A DNA stretch of 64,000 nt from Pantoea wallisii. GTDB lineage: Bacteria; Pseudomonadota; Gammaproteobacteria; Enterobacterales; Enterobacteriaceae. The stretch's first letter is position 1, and the number at the start of each line of letters is the position of its first letter. A program made the position numbers and the translations under genes. The stretch covers positions 62,001 to 126,000 of the forward strand of contig NZ_MLFS01000001.1 in the NCBI RefSeq assembly GCF_002095485.1, in the 5' to 3' direction. Under the pieces are notes generated by a model, which saw only the letters and a program-made list of their open reading frames with translations, did not search any database and had not been told where the DNA came from. Of this stretch, positions 8,559 through 19,294 are shown piece by piece.

Positions 8559-11198
8559 TTACTGGCTATTTTTTACCAATTGATGTTGCTGTAATGGTAC
8601 AGGTAACGCTGCCAGTTCAACTTTCTGGCAGGCAATTTCTCCGGCAATATAGATACCGGCGCGCTTCTGTGTCTGACTTAGCGAACAGGAATAAAATTGT
8701 TGCTGGCGCAGCACGTACAACGTTTTTAGCAGCGTGGGGCTATCCAGCATAAAACTGCCTTGCTCATCGAAGCGGGTGTTATCCGCATTCAGCGCCAGAC
8801 CATTACTCAATGGCCCCCCATTGTGTATGGCGCGTCCTACCAGGGTGTAAACCACCCCAGCGCTAACCTCGCGCGTTACCACTCTTCCCGGCAGTACAAA
8901 ATAAGGTTTCTGGCCCGCGCCCTGGCCTAAAGAGGCAAACAGCGGATTACCCGCCTGGTTAGCTTCCTGAATATCCGTACTACTCTCCTGCCAGCCCGCC
9001 AGTGGCAGCGCAATGGTTTCGCCCAAACCCAGCGTTACGCTACGGCCTGCGCTGGTTATCTCAACGGCGGGCCCGCTCAGGGCATCAGATGATCCTGCAA
9101 CCCTGACAAGAGCCGCTCCGGATGGCATGCCATTACCTGCGGTACCCAGCCAGAATTCGCTGCCGGTGGTGATGAGGGTTGAGTCATATCCACCCGTAAG
9201 CGATTGTTGTGGGGGCTGCTGACGCAGTTGGCTGCGGCTCAATGTAGCGTTAAGGTTGCCGTAACGCCCATCCAGGCGCCCGCCTGACTGAGCACTCATA
9301 TCACCCTGCTGGTTGCCGCTGATGCCTATGCTTGCCTCACGAAAAACGTCGCCTTGTGTTGATTCAAGATGGCTGAGGCTCCAGCTCTGCTGTGCACCAT
9401 TGCACTGACTGACACGGTAATCTGTCTGCATATTGGTTACGCGATTGCGAGCGGCACTGGCGGAAGGACGAGCGATATTGCCGAGGCTAACGCTGATGAA
9501 GGCTCCGCGATCGTTACCTTCTTGCTGGCGGCTGTGAAATAGCCCAACGCGTCCACTGGCTGAAAGATTGCCCCAGATTTTGCTGCGCGCCAGGCCCAGC
9601 TGTGAAGTCTGCTGGACACTGCTTTTAGGGTTTACATCGTATGTCAGCTGCCACGGCAGGTTGTGCTGTATCGGTTGTGGCGTTGGTAATTGCTTGCTGC
9701 GCGTATGGCCTAAGGAAGCCGTCCAGCCTGCCAGCTGGGTAGACACGCTGGCGCTCAGGGTGTCACTACAGCCTGACGCCTCATAGCCCTGCTGACCCCG
9801 GCAGGTACTGCCGCGCTGCTGCTGACGATAAAGCGACCAGCTGACACCATTGTTCAGCGTTATCTGTTGCGCGTTACCGCGAACGCCACCTTTTCCGGTA
9901 AGCCAGGCGGTGGAAACACCCAGCGTGCTGCTGCGGAATGCGGTCTGCCAGTCGAGCCGGGTCTCATTAAAATAGCTGTCTCCCAGGCTGGATACGCCAC
10001 TGCTTAACATTGTTGTGCGCGAGAGTGGTGTGCGCACGCCGCTTTGCCAGCTTTGCTTGCCGCCCTGCATGTCAGGCGTGCGTGAGGCGACAAGCTGGCC
10101 AGCCTGCATAAACCACTCCGTCTTATCGCCGCCAAATCCACCGGCAGATTTGCTGAACGCGGCCTGCTCTGTACGGACTAACGTGTCATTTTCATAAATA
10201 CGTAATTGCAACGGATAGCTGCCGCCAGGCAGTGCGCTGGTATTCAACGTTTGCATGCCGGCAGTTAAATATTGACTACCCAGCAACTGGTTACCTCTGT
10301 AGATATCCACGCGCGCATCGCGATTTAGTAGCAGCGTGACTAATGTTGCACTCTCGCCTGTACTCTGCGTATTCCGCCACGCCTGCGTTGTGCCTGCCCG
10401 CGCGCCGATGAAGAGCGGCATAGGCAACAGGGAAAAATCAAAATTTCCTCCCAGCGGGCCGGAGAGTGCGGTTTGGTCCATGCGACCCGCCTGCAGATAG
10501 TGGTTTTTACCCAGATCCTGGCGCAGATATAAATCCTGCATTTGCGTCTGAAAGTGAGTTTGCTGGTTGGTTCGTGCGAGCACGCTATCCCAGTTACCGG
10601 CCAGATAGCGGCTGTTGCCGAGACCCAGCGCGCCGGTACCACGTGCGCTGATGTTGCTGTAGCCATCGCTCAGCGACCAGTTAATAAGCTGGCTGTGTAT
10701 CAGAGCATTGTGGCCCTCATCGGCCTGGTAATATTTCTGGGCGGTTTCGCCTGCCAGCAACCAGTCTGACGTAATAAAGAGTTCGATGGTCTGGCGGCTA
10801 TCATCAAAGATAATTGCTACGCTTTCGCTCTTCACGCTGCCGCATGCAGGCTGAGCAGCACCACAGATAAGATGTCCGTTACGTTTAAGCGGCACCGCCA
10901 GAGTGGTGGTGAGTGCCGACTGAAACGCGGGTTTAAGGCGTTTATTCGCGATCAGACGACGGATTAACTGCTCAGGGTGGATAAATTGCACCGTGTCAGG
11001 TTTCACTTCTGCATCAAACAGGCCCAGTGATTGCCCGAACAGCAGTACATCCACTTTCTCTTTCTGCCCCAGCAGCAGCTCCTCGAAGCCAGCAGGTACC
11101 TGCGACTGTGCATGGGATTGATGGGCGCTAAGCGCTCCCGCGACAAGTACACCTGTAATCGCCAGCGCCAGTAGCGACCGGGGAAAATACCTTTTCAT
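8559..11198 (-). CDS. Outer-membrane usher of CFA/I-type fimbriae (CfaC-like)
   Basis: An 879-residue usher with a signal peptide (MKRYFPRSLLALAITG..., cleavage after about residue 30). The central part has beta-barrel character and the C-terminal domain ends with paired Cys (SCSLSQTQ and ACQK). CfaC of E. coli is about 870 residues. The ATG at 11198 is preferred over a GTG two codons earlier because AGAGG lies at good spacing. Ushers bind chaperone-subunit complexes and thread the pilus through the outer membrane. The gene lies 49 bases after the pilin gene and is separated from it by a hairpin. Confidence 0.85.
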   Translation of the reverse strand: MKRYFPRSLLALAITGVLVAGALSAHQSHAQSQVPAGFEELLLGQKEKVDVLLFGQSLGLFDAEVKPDTVQFIHPEQLIRRLIANKRLKPAFQSALTTTLAVPLKRNGHLICGAAQPACGSVKSESVAIIFDDSRQTIELFITSDWLLAGETAQKYYQADEGHNALIHSQLINWSLSDGYSNISARGTGALGLGNSRYLAGNWDSVLARTNQQTHFQTQMQDLYLRQDLGKNHYLQAGRMDQTALSGPLGGNFDFSLLPMPLFIGARAGTTQAWRNTQSTGESATLVTLLLNRDARVDIYRGNQLLGSQYLTAGMQTLNTSALPGGSYPLQLRIYENDTLVRTEQAAFSKSAGGFGGDKTEWFMQAGQLVASRTPDMQGGKQSWQSGVRTPLSRTTMLSSGVSSLGDSYFNETRLDWQTAFRSSTLGVSTAWLTGKGGVRGNAQQITLNNGVSWSLYRQQQRGSTCRGQQGYEASGCSDTLSASVSTQLAGWTASLGHTRSKQLPTPQPIQHNLPWQLTYDVNPKSSVQQTSQLGLARSKIWGNLSASGRVGLFHSRQQEGNDRGAFISVSLGNIARPSASAARNRVTNMQTDYRVSQCNGAQQSWSLSHLESTQGDVFREASIGISGNQQGDMSAQSGGRLDGRYGNLNATLSRSQLRQQPPQQSLTGGYDSTLITTGSEFWLGTAGNGMPSGAALVRVAGSSDALSGPAVEITSAGRSVTLGLGETIALPLAGWQESSTDIQEANQAGNPLFASLGQGAGQKPYFVLPGRVVTREVSAGVVYTLVGRAIHNGGPLSNGLALNADNTRFDEQGSFMLDSPTLLKTLYVLRQQQFYSCSLSQTQKRAGIYIAGEIACQKVELAALPVPLQQHQLVKNSQ

Positions 11199-11215
11199 TG
11201 TCACCTCTGAATAGG

Positions 11216-11235
11216 GCGCATGTTGCCATGCGCCA
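11216..11235. terminator. Hairpin between pilin and usher genes
   Basis: GGCGCATG-TTGC-CATGCGCC forms a perfect 8-bp stem with a 4-base loop. There is no T-run, so it is more likely a partial terminator or RNA stabiliser that leaves major pilin mRNA in excess over usher mRNA, a common arrangement in fimbrial operons. Function inferred. Confidence 0.5.
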
Positions 11236-11247
11236 TAGGGGGAACCA

Positions 11248-11747
11248 TCAAGGTGCGGTTTTTTGTGCCATTACCAGCTGCACCATGCCCTGATACGTAC
11301 CGGAGGTGTTAATCGTTGTATGGTTTTTCTGTTCGATTTTGAGTGGCAAAATCGCCGAGCTTCCTGTCCCCGTAGCGTTGCTGTAGAGCGACTCAGCGGA
11401 AAATTCGGTATCGGTGGTTTTGAGCTCAATGTTGTTGAATGAGACTTTTAAATCGATAGGTGCGGCGGCGGTATTGCTAAGGTGCACCATCTGCGGAGCT
11501 GCCTGCAGACGCATGCTGATCGCCTTGGTTGTATCATTGGTAAAAATACGCGTCGGCAGATTGATACCATCCAGGCCTACGCCAGGCGTGTAACCCATGG
11601 TTTGGTTGGGTGCCAGCAGAGAGCCGTCGGCGTTACGCAGCTCCAGCGTTGGGTCAATATTTGTGGTAACAGTGATGATGCTTCCGCCGCTAATGCCGAA
11701 GTGGCAAAGAGTGACGATAACAGCGTGAGGGTTGTAATCACTTTCAT
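11248..11747 (-). pseudogene. Major fimbrial subunit (CfaB-like), single frameshift
   Basis: ATG 11747 follows AGGAG and begins a clear signal peptide (MKVITTLTLLSSLFATSALA). Just after the cleavage site, near 11684, the frame breaks. The other frame continues with the mature pilin (IITVTTNIDPTLELRNADG..., then PTRIFTNDTTKAISMRLQ) and ends LVMAQKTAP at 11248. CfaB starts its mature region with a similar ITVTASVDP. The span is 500 nt, one short of a whole number of codons; adding one G to the GG at 11684-11685 gives 166 residues. Probably an intact pilin gene with a sequence error. Confidence 0.78.
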
Positions 11748-11800
11748 AAAAACTCCTGAGTAATAATAAGCCGGTTGTCCGGCAGGAAAGGAACCTGACG

Positions 11801-12505
11801 TTAAGGCAACGTCAGGCTTAGGGGTTTATCATCTTCAGTGAGGTAGCGGATGCGCAGTGGCTTTTGCCTTTCAATGTCCGGGAGGGCCATGGATGCGCCG
11901 GGGTAAATGCCTTGCGGAATCGCTTTCCAGGTGCATTTGTCATCGCTGATGTGCGGTGGGCACTGGCTATAACCGCGCAGGCGAATTCGTACGTTGCCAG
12001 TATTAGTAATGCCGGGCCGGGGATGAACGCGCTGTAAAGCAATGTGTGGCTTATCCGGCAACTGGCGGATAAGGACGCCCCAGACCAGCGTCAGCGCTAC
12101 CTGCGCCTGCACCGATTTAGCGGAGTTTTTTCCAGTTACATCACCGCTGACCGGTTCAAAATAGGCGCGATACACACGCTCCTGCTCTGGCGCATTTAAC
12201 GCAACAACGCGTACCGTTTTCGTGCTGCCGGCCGGGAGCGCAAATTTTACCGGCGAAATGACGATGCCCTGGCCCTGCCAGTTAGCTACGTCCTGTTCGC
12301 GCTCCTCAGGCGTGGCCGGATTGATAACTTCTTTGAGCACCACGCGGATGTATTGTGTAGTGTCCGATTTCGACATGATCTTTAGCGTCGAATTGGTTTG
12401 CTTATCCGCTGTCACCTGCACAGACATGGGATAGACCATTAGGTTGGCTTTTAGTGTGAAAGGCAGTAAGGCGAGCAGGATGAAAATAATTGATTTAAGG
12501 TACAT
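11801..12505 (-). CDS. Periplasmic fimbrial chaperone (CfaA-like)
   Basis: A 234-residue secreted protein (signal peptide about 20 residues). It is close in length and pattern to CfaA of the alternate chaperone family: MVYPMSVQV at the mature N-terminus, QYIRVVLKEVINPATPEE, LPAGSTKTVRVV and YRAYFEPV in the first Ig-like domain, and ITNTGNVRIRL opening the second. It should donate a beta-strand to unfolded pilin and deliver it to the usher. First gene of the fimbrial operon; AAGG lies 9 bases before the ATG. Divergent from ubiC across about 220 bases. Confidence 0.82.
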   Translation of the reverse strand: MYLKSIIFILLALLPFTLKANLMVYPMSVQVTADKQTNSTLKIMSKSDTTQYIRVVLKEVINPATPEEREQDVANWQGQGIVISPVKFALPAGSTKTVRVVALNAPEQERVYRAYFEPVSGDVTGKNSAKSVQAQVALTLVWGVLIRQLPDKPHIALQRVHPRPGITNTGNVRIRLRGYSQCPPHISDDKCTWKAIPQGIYPGASMALPDIERQKPLRIRYLTEDDKPLSLTLP

Positions 12506-12722
12506 TTATCTAACCTTCAGCCAGGTTGAGTGAGCAGTACTACTAATCAAACGACCTGCTTAACGGAAGATTAAGTGAGTGGTGTGCTGGCAGACTTTTT
12601 GGTTATCTTCTGTTTATCTTTCCCCTCTATCGGGCAACCTTTCATGACGACACTGCAAGTCTGGTGGGCGTAAAAAGCGCCTTGCGTTACACTAGGGCAA
12701 CTTTTTTTCCGGAGATGTTCTG

Positions 12723-13241
12723 ATGTCGCATGACGCGCTACGCCAGTTACGCGCACTGCACTGGTTGCCAGCCTCTTCCCCCTTGCTTTCACCGCCCTTG
12801 CTCGACTGGCTACTGGAAGAAGACTCCATGACGCGCCGCTTTGAGCAGCACTGCCATCAGGTCACCGTCGAACTGATTCGCGAAAGTTTTATTACCGCCG
12901 GGGAGATACCCGCTGAGGCGGAGTTTTTACCGGCTGACGCGCGCTTCTGGCTGCGTGAAATTGTGCTGTGCGGCGACGGTGAGCCGTGGCTGATTGGCCG
13001 TACGGTGGTGCCGGAAAGCACGCTTAACGGCCCGGAACAGATGCTGCAAAATTTGGGCACGCGTCCGCTCGGGCGTTACCTGTTTTCATCCTCCACGCTG
13101 ACGCGGGATTTTATCGATCCCGGCCAAATTGATGGGTTGTGGGGGCGCCGTTCGCGCCTGCGTCTGTCCGGCAAACCACTGCTGCTTACAGAACTGTTTT
13201 TACCGGCGTCGCCGCTTTATCGCTCGTCAGAGCAAGGATGA
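12723..13241 (+). CDS. ubiC: Chorismate pyruvate-lyase
   Basis: A 172-residue cytoplasmic enzyme that converts chorismate to 4-hydroxybenzoate and pyruvate, the first step of ubiquinone synthesis. The family motifs are visible: the early MTRRFEQHC segment, [20 protein letters not shown], and the C-terminal [23 protein letters not shown] lies just upstream of the ATG. The stop overlaps the region where ubiA begins, so the two are translationally coupled as in E. coli. Confidence 0.95.
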   Translation: MSHDALRQLRALHWLPASSPLLSPPLLDWLLEEDSMTRRFEQHCHQVTVELIRESFITAGEIPAEAEFLPADARFWLREIVLCGDGEPWLIGRTVVPESTLNGPEQMLQNLGTRPLGRYLFSSSTLTRDFIDPGQIDGLWGRRSRLRLSGKPLLLTELFLPASPLYRSSEQG

Positions 13242-13246
13242 TCATT

Positions 13247-14131
13247 GTGCAAAAAACCTTACCCATGAGCAGATGGCAAGCGTATAGCCATCTGATGCGA
13301 ATTAATAAACCCATCGGTACGCTGTTGCTGTTGTGGCCAACCCTGTGGGCGCTATGGCTCTCCGGGATGGCGATCCCGCCGCTGTCGGTGCTGATTGTGT
13401 TTGTGCTGGGCGTATTTGTGATGCGCGCTGCCGGCTGCGTCATTAACGACTATGCCGATCGCAAAGTAGATGGACACGTCAAGCGCACTGCCGCACGTCC
13501 GCTGGCAAGCGGTGCGGTGACGGAGAAAGAGGCAAAGCTGCTGTTTGCTGGCCTGGGGCTGGTGGCGTTTGCGCTGGTCCTGACCATGAACCGCATGACG
13601 ATTCTGCTGTCATTCGTTGGCCTGGCGCTGGCGTGGGTTTATCCGTTTATGAAGCGCTACACCCATCTGCCACAGGTGGTGCTGGGCGCGGCGTTTGGCT
13701 GGGCCATTCCGATGGGATGGGCGGCAGTTAGTGAGTCCTTACCTTTAGTCTGCTGGCTGGTGTTCTTTGCTAACATCTGCTGGACGGTCGCCTACGATAC
13801 GCAGTATGCGATGGTGGATCGTGACGATGACTTGAAGATTGGCGTGAAGTCGACGGCAATCCTGTTTGGCCGCTTCGATAAGCTGATAATCGGTCTGCTG
13901 CAGCTGGCAACGCTGGGGCTGATGGCGCTGACAGGCGTGCTGCTGCATCTGAACGGCGCGTTTTACTGGTCGCTATTGCTGGCTGGCGGACTGTTTGTGC
14001 ATCAGCAACGTTTGATCGCCCGTCGCGAACGCGATCCCTGCTTCCAGGCGTTCCTGAATAATAATTACGTTGGGCTGGTACTGTTTATTGGCGTCGCCCT
14101 GAACGTGCAGCCGTTTAGCGATCTGTTTTAA
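13247..14131 (+). CDS. ubiA: 4-hydroxybenzoate octaprenyltransferase
   Basis: A 294-residue membrane prenyltransferase that attaches the polyprenyl tail to 4-hydroxybenzoate. The two Asp-rich motifs are [11 protein letters not shown] and [13 protein letters not shown]. The frame is open further upstream. GTG at 13247 is chosen because AAGG sits 9 bases before it and it reproduces the E. coli distance of 16 residues to the conserved MR-NKP motif. The ATG at 13238 lies directly on the AAGG and is less likely. Coupled to ubiC. About eight to nine membrane helices. Confidence 0.93.
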   Translation: MQKTLPMSRWQAYSHLMRINKPIGTLLLLWPTLWALWLSGMAIPPLSVLIVFVLGVFVMRAAGCVINDYADRKVDGHVKRTAARPLASGAVTEKEAKLLFAGLGLVAFALVLTMNRMTILLSFVGLALAWVYPFMKRYTHLPQVVLGAAFGWAIPMGWAAVSESLPLVCWLVFFANICWTVAYDTQYAMVDRDDDLKIGVKSTAILFGRFDKLIIGLLQLATLGLMALTGVLLHLNGAFYWSLLLAGGLFVHQQRLIARRERDPCFQAFLNNNYVGLVLFIGVALNVQPFSDLF

Positions 14132-14193
14132 ACGCTGCTGCTTTTCACACCGTGCTGGCGGCCCACCGGACCGCCAGCAACATGGGCCCGGTG

Positions 14194-16617
14194 CTATTCG
14201 TGTGCTACCGCACTCTCTATGGTCAGACGTACATCGCTGGTGACCAGCTCTGCCAGCATTTGCCACAGCGTATGCGTGCGCTCTGCATCAGCATCCCCTG
14301 AATCGCTGATATAGCCTTCGTCACGCAGCGACAGCACCAGCGTAGTAAACACCGCTTTATCAAAGAACTCTGGCGCATTAATGCCGTGCAGTACTGAAAG
14401 ACGCTGAGCCAGGGTACGGCTCTCTTTCTCCAGCGTGCCGCGATTGATGGTCGGTTTGGCGCTGAGAATGGCGAACGTAATGGCAAAGCGCTGCAGTGTC
14501 TCGCGGATACCGGCAGCCAGCAGCTGCAAGGTACGATAACGGGACGGGCACATTTTCAGCTGACCATCCTGCATCGTCACCAGCCCCTGACGCGCCATCT
14601 CCGCACACAGCGCGTTCAGCAGTGCCGGCAGTTCGCTGCTGTCCCAGCGCAGGAACAGCTCACTTTTCAGCATCGGGTATACCAGGCTCACCTGACGCAA
14701 CAGCTCCGCTTCGCCGATCTCACGATGTTGCTGCACGATGGCAGCAATCAGCGACGGCATCACCAGCATGTGATGAATGTTATTGCGATAGTAAGTCATC
14801 AGTACTGCCTGCTCACGCGGCAGGATGATGATATCGCCAATGCTGTCCTGCTCCGTCTCAAACTTATTCATGCTCATAGCATGGTCGAGCAGGGCTTCAG
14901 CACTCAAATCCGGCACGGTGGATTCAGCAGAGTAGGGCACATTACGCAGTAGCTGGGTATAACACTCCAGCTGCTCTATCAGCTGTTCCCGCGTTAGTGA
15001 GCGCTGACGCGACGCCAGCAGCGCGGTCACGCACAGGTTCATGGCGTTTGCCGCGCCAGCCTCGTTGATGCGCACCATCAGCGTGCCAGCAATGTCGTTA
15101 ACAACCGGCGTCATCCATGCCGGACGCTGAGGATCAATCGGGTCGATCGCGTCACGCCACTCCGGCACGTTTTTATTGAGGTAGTTAACCAGCGGCAGCG
15201 GTTCGCCAAAGTTGACATAACCCTGACCGAGATTACGCAGCTTACGCAGGCCGCGCACCATCTGCAGGAACCCCTCTTTCTCTTTCGCCGCACCGCGCAG
15301 CTCTTTCGCATAGGTACCGACTTCCATCACATGTTCATAGCCGATATAGATCGGTACGAAGGTGATAGGACGGCTACCGCCGCGCAGCAGCGCCTGTAAG
15401 GTCATCGACAGCGTGCCGGTTTTCGGATCCAGCAAACGGCCGGTACGTGAACGGCCACCTTCGACAAAGTACTCCACCGAGTAGCCACGACTGAACAGCT
15501 CGCCGAGGTATTCACGGAACACCGTAGAGTAGAGCTTATTGCCCTTGAAGGTCCGGCGAATAAAGAAGGCGCCCAGGCGGCGGAAAATCGGGCCCGCTGG
15601 CCAGAAGTTCAGGTTAATGCCGGCAGCGATATGCGGCGGTACCAGCCCCTGGTGATAGAGCACATAGGAGAGCAGCAGATAATCCATGTGGCTGCGGTGG
15701 CACGGCACATAGACAATCTCATGCCCATCCTGCGCCAGCTGACGCACGCGTTCGCCACCGTTGACGTTAATGCCCTGATACAGGCGGCTCCACAGCCAGC
15801 CCATGACGCGGTCGGTTACGCGAATCGCTTCGTAGGAGAAATCCGCAGCCACCTCTTCCATCATCTCGACGGCATTTTGCTGCGCTTTCTCGTGTGAGAT
15901 TTTTTTGCTGCGCGCTTCATCCTCCACCGCTTTTTCAATAGCTTTAGATTGCAGCAGCTTGTTAAACAGATCCTGACGCGCAGGCAGGCGTGGGCCAACG
16001 GCCGCCAGACGCTGGCGTGCAAAATGGATGCGCGCGACACGCGCCAGTTTCTGTGCGATAGACTTATCGGTGCCGTGCTCGGTCGCCATCTGCCGCAGTG
16101 AAACGGTTGGTGAGAAGCGCACAAAGCTATCGCGGCCATGCCACAGAATGGCGAAGAATTTCTGCACACCGTTCAGAATGCGCAGATGCGGCGTCTCCTG
16201 ACCCGGTACCTCGCGGCCCGGCGCGCGACCAAACATCACGGCAACAGGCAGCATCTGCACGTCCAGCGCAGGATTACTGCGGTGCAAATCGAGATAATCA
16301 TGGAAAAGCTTTACCGATTCCGGATTCGCCACGAAATAGGGGAAAACACGTGGCCCGTCATGGATAAATACGTGGCGCGGTAATAATGCGCCATCGATCT
16401 CCAGCGGTGCCAGGGGATCGGGCAGATCGTGCTTCAGACACTGCGCACGCAGCGTTAGCAGATCCGCCTTTGAATCGTAAGGCAAAACATACATCACCGG
16501 ACGGGTCGGATCGATGCCGTGTTCGGAGACAGGATCGGTCGGAATGACCTTACTTTTTACCAAAATAGAGAGTGGTAAATTCAATAATTTGTAATAGAGT
16601 TTACGCCAACCTGACAT
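14194..16617 (-). CDS. plsB: Glycerol-3-phosphate 1-O-acyltransferase
   Basis: 807 residues, the same length as E. coli PlsB. The enzyme makes lysophosphatidic acid at the inner membrane, the first step of phospholipid synthesis. Acyltransferase motifs are clear: [14 protein letters not shown] (HX4D), [29 protein letters not shown] and FVPIYIGYE. The start is set at ATG 16617 ([15 protein letters not shown]), matching E. coli; an upstream in-frame TTG at 16644 is rejected. Divergent from dgkA, whose product recycles diacylglycerol in the same pathway. Confidence 0.95.
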   Translation of the reverse strand: MSGWRKLYYKLLNLPLSILVKSKVIPTDPVSEHGIDPTRPVMYVLPYDSKADLLTLRAQCLKHDLPDPLAPLEIDGALLPRHVFIHDGPRVFPYFVANPESVKLFHDYLDLHRSNPALDVQMLPVAVMFGRAPGREVPGQETPHLRILNGVQKFFAILWHGRDSFVRFSPTVSLRQMATEHGTDKSIAQKLARVARIHFARQRLAAVGPRLPARQDLFNKLLQSKAIEKAVEDEARSKKISHEKAQQNAVEMMEEVAADFSYEAIRVTDRVMGWLWSRLYQGINVNGGERVRQLAQDGHEIVYVPCHRSHMDYLLLSYVLYHQGLVPPHIAAGINLNFWPAGPIFRRLGAFFIRRTFKGNKLYSTVFREYLGELFSRGYSVEYFVEGGRSRTGRLLDPKTGTLSMTLQALLRGGSRPITFVPIYIGYEHVMEVGTYAKELRGAAKEKEGFLQMVRGLRKLRNLGQGYVNFGEPLPLVNYLNKNVPEWRDAIDPIDPQRPAWMTPVVNDIAGTLMVRINEAGAANAMNLCVTALLASRQRSLTREQLIEQLECYTQLLRNVPYSAESTVPDLSAEALLDHAMSMNKFETEQDSIGDIIILPREQAVLMTYYRNNIHHMLVMPSLIAAIVQQHREIGEAELLRQVSLVYPMLKSELFLRWDSSELPALLNALCAEMARQGLVTMQDGQLKMCPSRYRTLQLLAAGIRETLQRFAITFAILSAKPTINRGTLEKESRTLAQRLSVLHGINAPEFFDKAVFTTLVLSLRDEGYISDSGDADAERTHTLWQMLAELVTSDVRLTIESAVAHE

Positions 16618-16744
16618 AGACAACTTGAAGCCTCTTGTTAGCAAAGCGCGGCAAGCATACCAGAAAGTGCAGCGAAGATCTGTGGCTGTGCCATCTCACG
16701 CTGCCCACACATTGACGTCAAAATCAACCAAGGGTTCCACAGAC

Positions 16745-17113
16745 ATGGCAAATAACGTCACCGGTATTCAAAGAGTAGTGAAAGCCGCGGGTTATTCCTG
16801 GCAGGGGCTGCGTGCAGCCTGGCAGCATGAAGCGGCGTTTCGTCAGGAGGCCATCGCGGCGCTGGTGGCGATTATCGTGGCCTGCTGGCTGGATGTGGAT
16901 GCCATCACACGAGTGCTGCTGATTGGTTCCGTGGTGCTGGTGGTCATTGTCGAGATCCTTAATAGTGCCATCGAAGCAGTGGTGGACCGCATCGGTCAGG
17001 AGCGCCATCCACTGGCTGGCCGCGCTAAGGATATGGGCTCAGCGGCGGTGTTGCTGGCTATCTTACTGGCTCTGTTTGTCTGGATCGCGCTGCTTTGGTC
17101 GCATTTGCGATAG
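16745..17113 (+). CDS. dgkA: Diacylglycerol kinase
   Basis: A 122-residue, three-helix inner-membrane kinase that phosphorylates diacylglycerol released by membrane-derived oligosaccharide synthesis. The family signature EILNSAIEAVVDRIGQERHPLAGRAKDMGSAAV holds the catalytic Glu and the metal-binding residues. The true start is the ATG at 16745 (MANNVTGIQRV), matching E. coli length. Divergent from plsB and 105 bases before lexA. Confidence 0.95.
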   Translation: MANNVTGIQRVVKAAGYSWQGLRAAWQHEAAFRQEAIAALVAIIVACWLDVDAITRVLLIGSVVLVVIVEILNSAIEAVVDRIGQERHPLAGRAKDMGSAAVLLAILLALFVWIALLWSHLR

Positions 17114-17175
17114 CGATTCCGGATTCATCAAACTGCCGATTATTCCCTCTGTTTCAGTTTTCATTTCGCCAATAC

Positions 17176-17210
17176 CTGTATATACTCACAGCGACTGTAT
17201 AAACAACCAG
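17176..17210. promoter_or_regulatory. Two LexA (SOS) boxes upstream of lexA
   Basis: CTGTATATACTCACAG (17176-17191) and CTGTATAAACAACCAG (17195-17210) both fit CTG-N10-CAG. E. coli lexA also has two adjacent boxes, which give autoregulation. The second box ends 10 bases before the lexA ATG. Confidence 0.93.
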
Positions 17211-17218
17211 GGGGCGGG

Positions 17219-17833
17219 ATGAAAGCGTTAACCAGCAGGCAGCAACAGGTCTATGATCTGATTCGCGACCATATTAATCAGTCTGGCATGCCGCCAACGC
17301 GTGCTGAAATTGCTTCGCAGCTGGGCTTCCGCTCACCTAACGCAGCTGAAGAACACCTTAAAGCGCTGGCGCGTAAAGGGGTCATTGAAATTGTCTCTGG
17401 CGCGTCACGCGGGATCCGTTTGCTGATGGAAGAGGAAGTCAGCGAAGGCCTGCCTTTAATTGGCCGTGTTGCTGCCGGTGAGCCTCTTCTGGCGCAGGAG
17501 CACATTGAAATGCACTATCAGGTTGATGCCAACCTGTTTAAGCCTTCGGCAGATTTCCTGCTGCGCGTCAGCGGAATGTCGATGAAAGATATCGGTATTA
17601 TGGACGGTGATCTGCTTGCCGTGCATAAAACTCAGGAAGTGCGTAACGGCCAGGTCGTCGTGGCGCGCATTGATGATGAAGTCACGGTTAAACGCTGGAA
17701 GAAGCAGGGCTCCATTGTGCAGCTGCTGCCGGAAAACAGCGATTTTCAGCCAATCGTGGTGGATACGCGTCAGCAGTCTTTGACCGTAGAAGGCCTTGCT
17801 GTCGGTATCGTGCGTAACGGCGAGTGGCTGTGA
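17219..17833 (+). CDS. lexA: SOS response repressor LexA
   Basis: A 204-residue repressor, two longer than in E. coli. The N-terminal winged helix includes [24 protein letters not shown]. The self-cleavage bond is Ala86-Gly87 in VAAGEP, and the catalytic dyad is Ser121 and Lys158. GGGGCGGG lies just upstream of the ATG. It is preceded by two SOS boxes and followed by dinF on the same strand. Confidence 0.97.
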   Translation: MKALTSRQQQVYDLIRDHINQSGMPPTRAEIASQLGFRSPNAAEEHLKALARKGVIEIVSGASRGIRLLMEEEVSEGLPLIGRVAAGEPLLAQEHIEMHYQVDANLFKPSADFLLRVSGMSMKDIGIMDGDLLAVHKTQEVRNGQVVVARIDDEVTVKRWKKQGSIVQLLPENSDFQPIVVDTRQQSLTVEGLAVGIVRNGEWL

Positions 17834-17858
17834 TTTCCGACTTGCGTTGAATTCCCCC

Positions 17859-17888
17859 GCCGCGGCAGCATTATGATGCTGCCCGCGG
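17859..17888 (+). terminator. Hairpin between lexA and dinF
   Basis: CCGCGG-CAGCA and TGCTG-C-CCGCGG pair, with one bulged C, around a short loop. No T-run follows. It may attenuate read-through from lexA into dinF, which belong to one operon in E. coli. Confidence 0.4.
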
Positions 17889-17971
17889 TCAGATCGTCTT
17901 CTTTCTGCAATCCCGTCTCCAGCCTCGTCTGATCGGGTCAGGCTGATTACCGCCAATAACGGAATGCGCTG

Positions 17972-19294
17972 ATGCAGCTCTTCTCCTCCTCTGATAAAGC
18001 ACTGTGGCGGCTGGCGCTGCCAATGATCCTCTCTAATATCACCGTGCCGCTGCTGGGCGTGGTAGATACCGCCGTTATTGGCCATCTCGACAGCCCTGTT
18101 TATCTGGGCGGCGTGGCGGTAGGTACCACGGCGACCAGCTTTATCTTCATGCTCCTGCTGTTCCTGCGCATGAGTACCACCGGGCTGACGGCTCAGGCGT
18201 TTGGTGCCAGCGATAAACCCGCACTGGCCCGCGCACTTACGCAACCTCTGCTGATCGCGCTGGTCGCTGGTACGCTTTTTCTGATCCTGCGTACGCCTGC
18301 CAGTAGCCTGGCCAGCGCTCTCATGGGTGGCAGCCCGGCAGTGCAGCAACAGGCGCAGATCTTTATCGAAATCCGCTGGCTGAGTGCCCCTGCCACGCTG
18401 GCCAATCTGGTAATCCTGGGCTGGCTGCTTGGCGTGCAGTATGCACGCGCGCCCATGGTGCTGCTGATTGTCGGCAATCTGGTCAACATTGTGCTCGATC
18501 TACTGTTCGTTTTAAAACTGCACTGGGGCGTCGCCGGTGCTGCAGCGGCAACGGCGCTGGCCGAGTATGTCACGCTGGGTGTCGGCCTGTGGATGGTGGC
18601 GCGCGTGCTGAAGCTGCGCGGTATTCACTTCGGTTTGCTCAAAACGAGCTGGCGCGGTGATGCGGCTCGTCTGTTCCGGCTCAACCGTGACATTATGTTG
18701 CGCTCACTGATGCTACAGATTTGCTTCGCCTCACTAACCATGCTGGGCGCACGTATCGGACCGGATGTTGTGGCGGTCAATGCGGTGCTGCTGATGTTCC
18801 TGACCTTTACTGCCTATGCGCTGGATGGCTTTGCTTATGCTGTTGAAGCCTGCTCAGGCGAAGCGGTTGGCGCAAAAGATCGCAGCCGGTTACTGCTGAT
18901 ATGGCATGCAGCCTGCCGTCAGGCGGGCATTGTCGCGCTGCTGTTCGCGGTGATATACGCACTGAGTGGCCCACAAATTGTGGCCATGCTGACTTCCATT
19001 ACTGCACTGCGTGAGATGGCCGATCGCTTTTTGATATGGCAGGTGATTTTGCCGCTGACGGGGGTCTGGTGCTATTTGCTGGATGGCATGTTTATCGGTG
19101 CAACACGCGGCCGTGAGATGCGCAATAGCATGGTGATTGCCGCGCTGGGCTATGGCGTTACGCTGCTCTCTTTGCCCTGGCTGGGTAACCACGGATTGTG
19201 GCTGGCGATTACGGTATTTCTGGCCTTGCGCGGTCTGACACTGTGGCTCATGTGGCGGCACCACTGGCAGAGAGACAGTTGGTTTACGCCCTGA
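17972..19294 (+). CDS. dinF: MATE family efflux transporter DinF
   Basis: A 440-residue inner-membrane protein with 12 predicted helices in two MatE halves. It is close to E. coli DinF throughout (LPMILSNITVPLLGVVDTAVIGHLDSPVYLGGVAVG; LLDGMFIGATRGREMRNSM). The family exports drugs or bile salts by cation antiport; DinF is SOS-inducible through read-through from lexA. It lies 138 bases after lexA with no SOS box of its own. Confidence 0.94.
   Translation: MQLFSSSDKALWRLALPMILSNITVPLLGVVDTAVIGHLDSPVYLGGVAVGTTATSFIFMLLLFLRMSTTGLTAQAFGASDKPALARALTQPLLIALVAGTLFLILRTPASSLASALMGGSPAVQQQAQIFIEIRWLSAPATLANLVILGWLLGVQYARAPMVLLIVGNLVNIVLDLLFVLKLHWGVAGAAAATALAEYVTLGVGLWMVARVLKLRGIHFGLLKTSWRGDAARLFRLNRDIMLRSLMLQICFASLTMLGARIGPDVVAVNAVLLMFLTFTAYALDGFAYAVEACSGEAVGAKDRSRLLLIWHAACRQAGIVALLFAVIYALSGPQIVAMLTSITALREMADRFLIWQVILPLTGVWCYLLDGMFIGATRGREMRNSMVIAALGYGVTLLSLPWLGNHGLWLAITVFLALRGLTLWLMWRHHWQRDSWFTP

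Noticed and set aside
12571-12792. 73-codon minus-strand frame overlapping the ubiC start
   Set aside because: It crosses the divergent promoter region and antisense ubiC; no support.
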